Assembly (NCBI GenBank): GCA_050246115.1
Contig: JBFWWP010000011.1
Coordinates: 1 to 64,000 of the forward strand
Direction of reading: 5' to 3'
DNA from: JBFWWP01 sp050246115
GTDB lineage: Bacteria; Planctomycetota; UBA8108; UBA1146; JAJFFE01
DNA length: 64,000 bases
In this document: piece after piece, positions 1 through 7,978 of the stretch
Layout of the letters: every line of letters begins with the position of its first letter
How positions within the stretch are numbered: the stretch's first letter is position 1
Program-made: the position numbers and the translations under genes
Notes under the pieces: generated by a model
What the model was told of the DNA's origin: nothing
Database searches by the model: none
What the model saw: the letters and a program-made list of their open reading frames with translations, nothing else

Positions 1-157
1 GGGAACCGCGAACCCGTGAACTTCGGGCGTGCTGGCGGCGACGGCGACTGACTCCCGACACCAGCGACCCCTTACGCGGGGCGCCGCGTTCGTGACGAAG
101 ACGCTCGCGGCGCAACGATTCGGATCTTGACCGGTCATCGGTCGACCGGGATCGGCT
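1..157. other. Left edge, possible end of a rightward gene
   Basis: Read in the first plus-strand frame the window opens with sixteen codons followed by TGA at 49-51, which could be the tail of a gene entering from the left. Sixteen residues are too few to assign a family. The remaining bases up to 157 hold only GC-rich sequence between this possible end and the convergent end of the glycosyltransferase gene. No strong terminator was recognised. Confidence 0.2.
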
Positions 158-2563
158 TCAGCGAGGCTCGCGGAGAATGGTGAAGCGCCCAAGGGTCTCG
201 ACGATCTCGAGCTTGGGGTGATGCGTGATGACGGCCTCTCGGAGCTTGCTGCGAATGATGTACGCCTGGAGTCGGTCGTCGCTCAAGAACTCGCCGAGCT
301 GGGGATCGGTCATGCTACGGACGACGGTGAGGTCGTCGCGGGCGTAGAAGTCCATGGACGGCTCTCCGCGGCCGATCAACACGATGGGTACGTGCGGTTG
401 TTCTTCCACCGACGCTCGTGCACGATCGAGCAGGACCGCGCTCGAGCCCTCGGTCTCCAGCTGTTCGGAGACGCCCATCCACCAACCGGTCAGAGCGAAC
501 CCAAACGATATGGGCACGAGCAGCAGGTGCAGCGGTCGACTCACGAGGCGCAGGAACAGCCACGCTCCGCCAATGCCGGCGAACGCGCTCAGGACTGCAA
601 CGGTTGTCAGATGGTGTACCGTCCCCGTTTGGAACACGCCGTAGAGAGCGAGCCCAACCAGGCTCAGCCACGGGACCGCGGCGGTAGCCAAGAGCGCGGC
701 CCGCCACCGGTCTTCGTGGCGCAGGACGCGGTCCACTTCGAGCGCGAGCAACAGGGCGATCCCGCCGAGGCTCGGAAACAAGTAGGTCGGCAAGACGGAG
801 CGCGCTGGTGTGAAGAAGACCGCGCCGGCGACGGCCCAAAACGCGATGAGCCAGCGCCAGTCCGTACGCGCTTTCAGCAGCGCTCGGACGCGCTCTGCGG
901 CTCGGCGCCACGAGCCCAAGACGAACAGACACCAAGGGAAAACGCTGAGTGCCAGCATCGCCCAGGACACGCCGTACACCGACTTGCGGGCCTTGCCGTA
1001 CAGGTCGCCGTACTCCGACGTGAGGTAACGAAGGATGTGTTCTTGATAGAAGAAGTATCTCCAGAAGCCCGGATTCTCGCGCTCTGCGGCCACATACCAC
1101 GGAGCTGCGATCGCGAGCGCCAACACCGATCCCGAAGCCCACGGGAGCCGACCCAGCCACGCGAGCTGCCGACTCCACGCCAAATAGAGCACTACCGGCA
1201 TGACGCCCAACACCAGGACGACCGGCCCCTTCGCGAGCATGCCCAAGCCCAGAAAGGCGAAGAACGCGTGTCTCCAGGCCCGAGGTCGTCGCGCTCCCGC
1301 GGCGAACCCGTGGACGAACGACGCGATCATGCCGGTCGCACAGCACCCCGCAATGGCGTCCAGCGCCGCGAGACCCGAGATCGCAAGCATCGACGCTGAA
1401 GACCCAGCGATCAGCGCGGCGAGCCAAGCGACGGTGGAACCAAAGAGCAGGCGAGCGGTGATGAAGATCAGCCAGAGCATCGCCGCGGATGTGATCAAGC
1501 TCGGCAGGCGCGTGGCTCCTTCGGACGGTCCGAGCACGCCGAGGGTCGCGGCGCCGAGCCAGAAGTAGAGCGGAGGCTTGCCCAGGAACGGCACGCGCTT
1601 CTCGTTCGACCCGGTCGTGTCTTCGCTACTCCACACGTGGGGCGTGACCCAGTCGCCGGTCTCGTGCATCTCGAGGACGATCGCGCCGTAGCGTCCCTCG
1701 GTGCTGTCGAGCAACGGTAAACTCCAGAGGCTCGCCACGCGGAGCGCGAGCATCAGGAGGAGCCCGAGCAGGCAAGCGACCTTGATCTGGCGATCGTAGA
1801 CGCGGCAGAAGCGCGCGGGATCGCCATAGCGTGTGACCGCGCGCAACATGTCGATCGGATCGCGCCACAGCCGCACACTCGACGTCTCCGCGTTGCGCCA
1901 AAGCACCGGCACCTCGGTCACGCGCAGGCCGAGATCATGGGCCGCGCAGAGGAGCTCCACATCGAACGCGAATCGGTCCTCGCGGGCGACTGCGAAGATC
2001 GCCGCGGCGCTGGCGCGCGTGAAGAGCTTGAACCCACACTGGGTGTCCAGGTGAGGCAGCCCCGTGAGACCCCGAACCAGGAGCGAGAAGGACTTGCCGA
2101 CGAACTGGCGCGCAAAGCCCTGCGGCGGCTCCAAGCGACTGCCCGGCAGGCGGCGCGAGGCAATCACCACATCCGCGCCTGCCGTCAGCGCGGCCTCGAG
2201 CCGCTCCAGTTCTTCGATGGGAGTCGACAGGTCGGCGTCCGTGAACAGAATGCGTCGCCCCAGCGCAGCGCGCACACCCCAACGCACTGCAGCCCCCTTG
2301 CCCTGATTGTCGGGGTACTCGATGAGGCGCACTCGCCGTTCCTCGCGCAGTTGATCGAGCAGGGCGGTGCCGGGATCGTCGTGCGAACCATCCGAGACGA
2401 CGATGATCTCCCACGAATCGCCCCGGGTCGCGAGGTGTTCGCGCACCCGGCGCACGGTGTCGGGCAGCCTCCGTGCCTCGTTGTACGCCGGGATCACGAC
2501 CGTCAGCTCGAGCAGTGAGGTCGGATCCGGTGCGGGCGTCTCGGACGGAGCGCAGGGCCTCAC
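158..2563 (-). CDS. Fused GT2 / GT39-like membrane glycosyltransferase
   Basis: The 801-residue product joins two enzymes usually encoded separately. Residues about 20-240 are a GT-A family 2 domain of the dolichyl/polyprenyl-phosphate sugar synthase type: VVIPAYNE near residue 22, the metal-binding DAD at 109-111, and a conserved CGFKLF segment. From about residue 255 onward there are many hydrophobic segments and an ArnT/PMT-like start (DSTEGRYGAI, then KPPLYFW), typical of GT39-family enzymes that take sugar from a polyprenyl-phosphate donor on the outer face of the membrane. The inference is that the N-terminal half makes the lipid-linked sugar and the C-terminal half uses it. The start is GTG at 2563; its GTGA overlaps the TGA of the upstream uup gene, so the two are coupled. 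The acceptor (lipid, glycan or protein) cannot be told from sequence. Confidence 0.85.
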   Translation of the reverse strand: MRPCAPSETPAPDPTSLLELTVVIPAYNEARRLPDTVRRVREHLATRGDSWEIIVVSDGSHDDPGTALLDQLREERRVRLIEYPDNQGKGAAVRWGVRAALGRRILFTDADLSTPIEELERLEAALTAGADVVIASRRLPGSRLEPPQGFARQFVGKSFSLLVRGLTGLPHLDTQCGFKLFTRASAAAIFAVAREDRFAFDVELLCAAHDLGLRVTEVPVLWRNAETSSVRLWRDPIDMLRAVTRYGDPARFCRVYDRQIKVACLLGLLLMLALRVASLWSLPLLDSTEGRYGAIVLEMHETGDWVTPHVWSSEDTTGSNEKRVPFLGKPPLYFWLGAATLGVLGPSEGATRLPSLITSAAMLWLIFITARLLFGSTVAWLAALIAGSSASMLAISGLAALDAIAGCCATGMIASFVHGFAAGARRPRAWRHAFFAFLGLGMLAKGPVVLVLGVMPVVLYLAWSRQLAWLGRLPWASGSVLALAIAAPWYVAAERENPGFWRYFFYQEHILRYLTSEYGDLYGKARKSVYGVSWAMLALSVFPWCLFVLGSWRRAAERVRALLKARTDWRWLIAFWAVAGAVFFTPARSVLPTYLFPSLGGIALLLALEVDRVLRHEDRWRAALLATAAVPWLSLVGLALYGVFQTGTVHHLTTVAVLSAFAGIGGAWLFLRLVSRPLHLLLVPISFGFALTGWWMGVSEQLETEGSSAVLLDRARASVEEQPHVPIVLIGRGEPSMDFYARDDLTVVRSMTDPQLGEFLSDDRLQAYIIRSKLREAVITHHPKLEIVETLGRFTILREPR

Positions 2564-4470
2564 GAGTTCCGCTCCTCGAGCGCTTCCCAGCGAGCATACG
2601 CCGTCCGGAGTGTGTTCGACAGCTCCTCGAGCTGGCGGCGGAGCGGGCCCGCCTGATCGCGTCCGTCGCGATAGAGCGCTGGATCGGCGAGTTGCTCGTT
2701 GAGCTGACGTTGTTCGACCTCGAGCGATTCGATGCGTGCCGGCAGGCCTTCGAGTTCGCGTTGCTCTTGGTAGGTCAAGCGGGCGACGGCCGGGGTGGTT
2801 CCGCTGGCTCCGCGATGGCCCGATCGCCCGGGGCTGCTGCCGCGTGGCACACGGGCATCTGCAGGGGGCGCGGCCGCGAGGTTGGCGGTGTGGCGGAGCC
2901 AGTCCGAGAGCCCGCCGGCGAACTCGTTGACTCCTCCGTCCGTAGAGAAGGCGAGGCACCCGGTGGCCACGTTGTCGAGGAACACGCGGTCGTGGCTGAC
3001 GAGCAAGATGGTGCCTTCGTACGCCAACAGCGTTTCTTCCAGGAGTTCGAGCGTCTCGGTATCGAGGTCGTTGGTGGGTTCGTCGAGCACGAGGACGTTC
3101 GAGGGGCGCGCGAAGAGGCGCGCCAACAACACCCGACTGCGCTCGCCGCCCGAGAGCGTGTGCAACCGAGCACGCGCGCGCGTGGGCGAGAACAGGAATC
3201 CCTCGAGGTAGCCGATGACGTGTTGGCTGCGCCCGCCGACCACGACGTGGTCGCCGTCCGCGACGTTCTCCGCTACGGTTTTCGAATCGTCGAGTTGCTG
3301 TCCGAGCTGATCGAAGTACGCGACTTCCAGGCGGGTGCCATGGTCGACTTGGCCTCGCTGCGGAGTCAGCTCACCGAGAAGCAAGCGCAGCAGCGTCGTC
3401 TTACCGACGCCGTTCGGCCCGATGATCCCGATGCGATCGCCGCGGAGAATGGTCGTGCTGAGATCGCGGATCAAGTCGGTGCCCGCGAAACCGAAACTGA
3501 CCCCGCGCGCCCGGATTACGATGCGACCCGAGCGCTCTGCCTCCTGGATCCGCGCCGAGACGCGGCCCGGCGCCTCGCGACGTAGACGGCGCTCTTCGCG
3601 CAACTGCTTCAAGGCGCGGACGCGTCCCTCGTTGCGCGTGCGCCGAGCGCGAACCCCCTTGCGCAGCCAAGCTTCTTCGTCGGCGAGCTTCCGGTCGAGC
3701 CGTTGCATCTCCTCGCTCTCGGCCGCCAGCGCTGCTTGCTTGTACTCGAGGTACTTCGCATAGCCACAGTCCCAAGCGCTGATCCGGCCGCGGTCCAAGT
3801 CGAAGATGCGGGTCGCGACGCGTTCGAGGAAGGCGCGGTCGTGGGTGACGAACAGGGTCGTGGCCGTGAGGCGCGGCAGCAACTCCTCGAGCATCAGGAT
3901 AGAGTCTACATCCAAGTGGTTGGTCGGCTCGTCGAGGAGCAACAAGTCGGGTTCGGAGACGAGCGCTTTGGCGAGCAGCACGCGACGCTTGCGTCCGGCC
4001 GAGAGACTCTCGAAGCGCGCCGCAGGGTCGAGGCGGAGCCGAGCGAGTACGCGTTCGATTTCGCGCTGCGATTCCCAGCCCCCTGACGATTCCAACTCCG
4101 CTTGCACGCGCTCCAGGTCGGCGAGGGCGCGCGGATCCCCGCTGGCCGCAGCGTCCGACAGTTCACGGTGACGTTTCAGGCGCGCTCCGTGCTCACGGGC
4201 TCCCGACGCCACGACCTCGAACGTCTCGCCGCTGGTCTCTTCCGGGACGCGCTGATCCAGCAGCGCGACCCGCAGGCCGGTCTTGCGCGCTACTTCGCCT
4301 GACTCCGGCGTGAGCGTACCCACGAGTAAACGCAGGAGCGTGGACTTGCCCTCGCCATTGCGCCCGAGCAGACCGATGCGCTCTCCCTCTCCGATCACGA
4401 AGGAGGCGCGGTCGAGCAGAGGGTTACCCCCAAAGTCGAACGTGAGTTCGCGTGCACTGAGCAGATCCAT
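2560..4470 (-). CDS. uup: ABC-F family ATPase, Uup type
   Basis: A 636-residue soluble protein with two ABC ATPase domains and no membrane segments. The first has Walker A GRNGEGKST, signature LSAGRKRR and LLLLDEPTNHLD; the second has GPNGVGKTT, LSGGERSR and LVLDEPTNDLD. A charged interdomain linker (ARRTRNEGRVRALKQLREER) and a C-terminal coiled coil (last about 70 residues, QRELEGLPARIESLEVEQRQ) fit the Uup branch. Family members act on ribosomes or on branched DNA intermediates in the cytoplasm. The ATG at 4470 begins MDLLSARELTFDFGG, the normal start of the first ATPase domain, although no clear Shine-Dalgarno precedes it. It is the first gene of a pair with the fused glycosyltransferase; whether that pairing has a functional meaning is unclear. 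Confidence 0.9.
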   Translation of the reverse strand: MDLLSARELTFDFGGNPLLDRASFVIGEGERIGLLGRNGEGKSTLLRLLVGTLTPESGEVARKTGLRVALLDQRVPEETSGETFEVVASGAREHGARLKRHRELSDAAASGDPRALADLERVQAELESSGGWESQREIERVLARLRLDPAARFESLSAGRKRRVLLAKALVSEPDLLLLDEPTNHLDVDSILMLEELLPRLTATTLFVTHDRAFLERVATRIFDLDRGRISAWDCGYAKYLEYKQAALAAESEEMQRLDRKLADEEAWLRKGVRARRTRNEGRVRALKQLREERRLRREAPGRVSARIQEAERSGRIVIRARGVSFGFAGTDLIRDLSTTILRGDRIGIIGPNGVGKTTLLRLLLGELTPQRGQVDHGTRLEVAYFDQLGQQLDDSKTVAENVADGDHVVVGGRSQHVIGYLEGFLFSPTRARARLHTLSGGERSRVLLARLFARPSNVLVLDEPTNDLDTETLELLEETLLAYEGTILLVSHDRVFLDNVATGCLAFSTDGGVNEFAGGLSDWLRHTANLAAAPPADARVPRGSSPGRSGHRGASGTTPAVARLTYQEQRELEGLPARIESLEVEQRQLNEQLADPALYRDGRDQAGPLRRQLEELSNTLRTAYARWEALEERNS

Positions 4471-4809
4471 GTGGGGTTGTCGTCGGACTTTCGAATCAGG
4501 GGCCCGCGCCAGATCCGGTTCCATCTGCCTCACGGCCGACGACCATCTCCCGCCGTTTCGACAGACTCGAAACCCTCTCCGAAAGCAAGGGCGACACCTC
4601 CCGCTTCGAGCGGTTGGAACCATCGGATCGGGCTCGAACCCGGTGGCCCGGGCTGGCCGCGCATTCTCGCACGAACCCTCGGTGTGGGCTATGCATTCAT
4701 CGGCGCGGCGGGCCATCGTGCCCGGGCGGGTCGTCGACCCATCCAGGCGGCGAAGTTCGCCAGCGCACGCGATCACACCGCGATCTCGGATCGACGTTCT
4801 TGTCCTCGG
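4471..4809. other. Intergenic, no gene seen
   Basis: A spacer between two leftward genes. It should hold the promoter of uup and the terminator of the acyltransferase gene, but neither stands out. A short palindrome around 4628-4641 (CGGGCTCGAACCCG) resembles a tRNA T-arm; the rest of a tRNA cloverleaf is missing. Confidence 0.4.
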
Positions 4810-5778
4810 TCACGGCTCGGAAGCCGTCTGCGGCGTGTCGTGTTGGGTGGGTTCGGACGCTCGGTCGACGCTGGCTCGACAGCAATCTCGCCACCGCCGG
4901 TGGCCCCAGGTCCACTGGGCCGGCGCGCGCTCGACGAACTCGCCGAGGACTCGGCTAATGTCAGCGGTGACTGCGGGCGCGACCTGTTCCTTCGGCAATC
5001 CCGCGTACTTCGACCGATCGAGTGCGTCGATGTCGATTCGATAGTGTCCGGGTCCAGCTCGGGTACAAGCACCCACGAGAGTCGGGGCGTCGTAGCGCTC
5101 CACCAGGACGCCCGGCATGCCGACGGTGCACGCGGGACGACCCAGGAAGTCCACCGGAATGCCGCCGGCGGTGTGTTGGTCGCACAGAAAGATGTAGAGG
5201 TGCGGCTCGCGCGACCGAACGTTTCGGACCAGGTACTTGAGAAAGTTCTGCTTGTCGACCAGCTCGATCCCGAAATCGCTTCGGAGGTCGCGCAGATACT
5301 TGGCCACGATGGGGTTCTTCGGCAAACGCGATGAGACCGCCACTCGCGCGGGGCGCACGCGCGTAACCATCTCCACACCGACGAACTCCCACACCCCGAT
5401 GTGACCCGACACGGCTTGGACGAAGTGAGTCTTGCCGTCGCGGAGGTCGCGGATGATCTCGAGCGCGGCGGGGGTGATGTGCTCGTCGACCCGCACGCCG
5501 CGCCTGCGCTCGACGAGCCTCGCCATCGCGAGCGACTCGAACAACACCAGGAGGTTGGAGCGGAAGCTCGAGCGTCCGAGGCGCCGCGCCTCCGCGCCCG
5601 AACGTCCCCACGCCTCGAGGTTCGCCAGCGTTCGCCGCCGATGTTTCGCCAGGACTACCCAGAGGATCCAGGCCCCCGGTGTCGAGAGCAGTTGCCACCC
5701 CCGGGGAGGGAGCAGCGACAGCATCCTCCCCAAGCAGCGGACACCGAAGATCAGCAGGTGGGACCCGGCGGTTCGCAT
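4810..5778 (-). CDS. LpxL/HtrB-like lysophospholipid acyltransferase
   Basis: A 322-residue protein of the lipid A biosynthesis acyltransferase superfamily. It has an N-terminal hydrophobic anchor (LLIFGVRCLGRMLSLLPP), the catalytic HX4E motif in SGHIGVWE, a conserved FLCDQHTAGGIPVDFLGRPA block, and a C-terminal WTWGHRRWR matching the family's terminal W-x-H-R-R-F/W motif. It probably transfers an acyl chain to a lipid A precursor or related lipid at the inner face of the cytoplasmic membrane. The start is ATG at 5778 with AAAGGA upstream; a TTG eight codons earlier is less likely. The gene is alone and divergent from the FG-GAP gene. Confidence 0.8.
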   Translation of the reverse strand: MRTAGSHLLIFGVRCLGRMLSLLPPRGWQLLSTPGAWILWVVLAKHRRRTLANLEAWGRSGAEARRLGRSSFRSNLLVLFESLAMARLVERRRGVRVDEHITPAALEIIRDLRDGKTHFVQAVSGHIGVWEFVGVEMVTRVRPARVAVSSRLPKNPIVAKYLRDLRSDFGIELVDKQNFLKYLVRNVRSREPHLYIFLCDQHTAGGIPVDFLGRPACTVGMPGVLVERYDAPTLVGACTRAGPGHYRIDIDALDRSKYAGLPKEQVAPAVTADISRVLGEFVERAPAQWTWGHRRWRDCCRASVDRASEPTQHDTPQTASEP

Positions 5779-6191
5779 CAGGCCCGGTTCCTTTCTCGAC
5801 AAAGAACTCCTGTTCCCTCTTGCGGCTTTCCCTTGGCAGGGTTCGGACGGGTCCGCGGCGCGGCCCGCAGCGGCCCGGCGATCATCGGTGGGACCCGGTC
5901 GCTTGTCGAGGACGGATGCCTGCCGAACTGCGAAAGGTCCGAAGATGCGCTTCGGTGCTTCTCCGTGCAGCCGAGGCCGTTCCTGAATCTGCGACGCTCG
6001 ACGGGCGGGCGAACCTCGTGGCTGCTAGGTTCTGTCCTCCCTGGTGCCGCGACGCTAGACTCGGGCCGGAGTCCGTCGCTCGAGTCGATGGGGTTTCGGC
6101 TCGATCGGGGTTCGGGTCCTGGCCACGCTCTGCAGCCCGTGAGTTTCGGCTGGGCCGAATTCGCTCGCAAAGTCTTCGGAAGGAACGTCGC
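5779..6191. other. Divergent intergenic region
   Basis: Separates the leftward acyltransferase from the rightward FG-GAP protein, so it should hold two outward promoters. The only clear element is the strong GGAAGGAA Shine-Dalgarno just before 6192. No repeat or RNA structure was recognised. Confidence 0.4.
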
Positions 6192-7967
6192 ATGGCGCAA
6201 TCGGATCGCTACGCCAAGTTCGTGAGAGTCTGTCTAGCCAGCACGTGCGCGGCGCTGGCCTGGGGTTGCGGGTGGGCTCTGGCCAGTCCTCCGGCGTTCA
6301 CCAACCAGACTGCGGGCTCCGGGCTGGCCTCGACCCACCAGGCGACCTACTCGCACGGCTTCCCCGCCGGCGGTACGGTCGGTGACTTCAACCGCGACGG
6401 CTGGCAAGACGTGTTCCATGCGGTCGGCGGCGGACAGCCCGACCGCTTGTTCATGAACAACGGCGACGGCACCTTCACGAATCGTGCGACGGAGTGGGGC
6501 ATTGCCGCGAACGTGCAGAGCACCGGCGGCGCTGTGGGCGACTTCGATCGCGATGGGTGGCCGGATCTGTTCGTTTCCGCATACGGTCAGAATCGCCTGT
6601 ATCGCAACATGGGGGGCACCGCCTTCGTCAACGTGGCGGTGGCCGCCGGTGTGGCGGCCTCGGCCCCATTCGGCGGCGCCTTCGGGGACTACGACCTCGA
6701 CGGCGACCTCGATCTCGCGGTCGTCTCTTGGGATTCGGCCCCGGCCAATCGTCTGTATCGCAACAATGGCGATGGCACCTTCGCCGACGTGACCGCGACG
6801 TCTGGCGTGGGCGCGGCGGTCAGCGGGATCACGGGCTTCACCGTTCGTTTCTGTGACATGAACGATGATCTCTACCCCGAGATCCTGTGGGTGGGCGACT
6901 TCGGGACCACGCGCTTCTTGCGCAACAATGGCAACGGGACTTTCACCAACATTGCAGCTGCCGCCGGGGTGGCCTTCGACGGCACGGAGATGGGTCACGC
7001 CGTGGCCGACTTCGATCGTGACGGCGACTTCGATTGGTACGTAACGACGATCAACACGAACAACCTCTACCGCAACAACGGCAACTTCCAGTTCACGCAG
7101 ATTGCGGAGGCTGCGGGGGTCGCGTTCACCGGTTGGGGTTGGGGAGCGGTGGCGGTGGACTTCAACCATGACGCGCGGGTCGATCTCGCGGCCACCAGCC
7201 AGGGGTCGGGGCAGTACCTCTTCACCAACAACACCAACTTCCCAGGCGGGGCCCTGCAGTTCACTTCGGCGAATGCGGGCTTTCAATCGGGGGTCTCCGG
7301 GCGTGGTCTTGCGAACTTCGACTACGACAACGACGGCGACCAAGACTTGCTCGTGTTCCCGCACACCGGCGCCTTGCAGCTGTTTCGCAACGACCTGGTG
7401 TCGGCGGACGATACGCATTGGGTGCGGATCTTCTTGGACACGGCCCAAGATGCCGACCTGGCGCCGCACGGCGTCGGTGCCGTGCTGTGGGTGACGGCCG
7501 GCGGGATCACGCAGTTGGGGCGCCTCGATGCCGGAAGCAACTACCAGAGTCAGAGCGAGCTCGCAGTCCATTTCGGTCTCGGCACGGCCACGGTGATCGA
7601 CTCGATCACCGTGGTGTGGCCCAACGGTGAAGTGACCACGCTCGTGAACGTTCCGGCAGACCAAGTGCTGACGATTGCGTCGACGCCCGTGCTGCCGGTC
7701 ACGCTGGTCCGCGGTGATGCCAACGACGACGGCTCCGTGAACCTCGCGGATGCCATCCGGCTACTCGACTATGTGTTCGGCGGGCAACTCGTCGACTGCG
7801 TGCAGTCGCTCGATTCAAACGGGGACCTGTCGGTGAACGTGGCCGACGTGGTCTTCCTGCTGGGACATCTGTTCTCGGGCGCTGGGCCACTCCCGCAGCC
7901 TTTCCCGGACTGCGGAAGTCCCGACCCAGCAGGGCCGGCTTGCACCGCGTTCGCGAGTTGTCCCTGA
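6192..7967 (+). CDS. Secreted FG-GAP/ASPIC-UnbV protein with dockerin-like tail
   Basis: The 591-residue product begins with a signal peptide (hydrophobic core CLASTCAALAWGCGWALA). About six to eight FG-GAP/VCBS repeats follow, with metal-binding DxDxDG loops such as DFNRDGW, DFDRDGW and DYDLDGD, forming a beta-propeller. An ASPIC/UnbV domain (GVGAVLWVTAGG, then LGTATVIDSITVVWPNGE) comes next. The last about 85 residues carry two EF-hand-like dockerin repeats (GDANDDGSVNLADAIRLLDY and DSNGDLSVNVADVVFLLG). Such proteins are exported or surface-attached and bind ligands or cell-wall partners through the tail; no enzymatic activity can be claimed. ATG at 6192 has a GGAAGGAA ribosome site. Confidence 0.85.
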   Translation: MAQSDRYAKFVRVCLASTCAALAWGCGWALASPPAFTNQTAGSGLASTHQATYSHGFPAGGTVGDFNRDGWQDVFHAVGGGQPDRLFMNNGDGTFTNRATEWGIAANVQSTGGAVGDFDRDGWPDLFVSAYGQNRLYRNMGGTAFVNVAVAAGVAASAPFGGAFGDYDLDGDLDLAVVSWDSAPANRLYRNNGDGTFADVTATSGVGAAVSGITGFTVRFCDMNDDLYPEILWVGDFGTTRFLRNNGNGTFTNIAAAAGVAFDGTEMGHAVADFDRDGDFDWYVTTINTNNLYRNNGNFQFTQIAEAAGVAFTGWGWGAVAVDFNHDARVDLAATSQGSGQYLFTNNTNFPGGALQFTSANAGFQSGVSGRGLANFDYDNDGDQDLLVFPHTGALQLFRNDLVSADDTHWVRIFLDTAQDADLAPHGVGAVLWVTAGGITQLGRLDAGSNYQSQSELAVHFGLGTATVIDSITVVWPNGEVTTLVNVPADQVLTIASTPVLPVTLVRGDANDDGSVNLADAIRLLDYVFGGQLVDCVQSLDSNGDLSVNVADVVFLLGHLFSGAGPLPQPFPDCGSPDPAGPACTAFASCP

Positions 7968-7978
7968 CCCGCGCGCTC

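Noticed and set aside
4620..4650. T-arm-like palindrome suggesting a tRNA
   Set aside because: The 5-bp T stem does not pair correctly on either strand and no acceptor, D or anticodon arm can be drawn around it.
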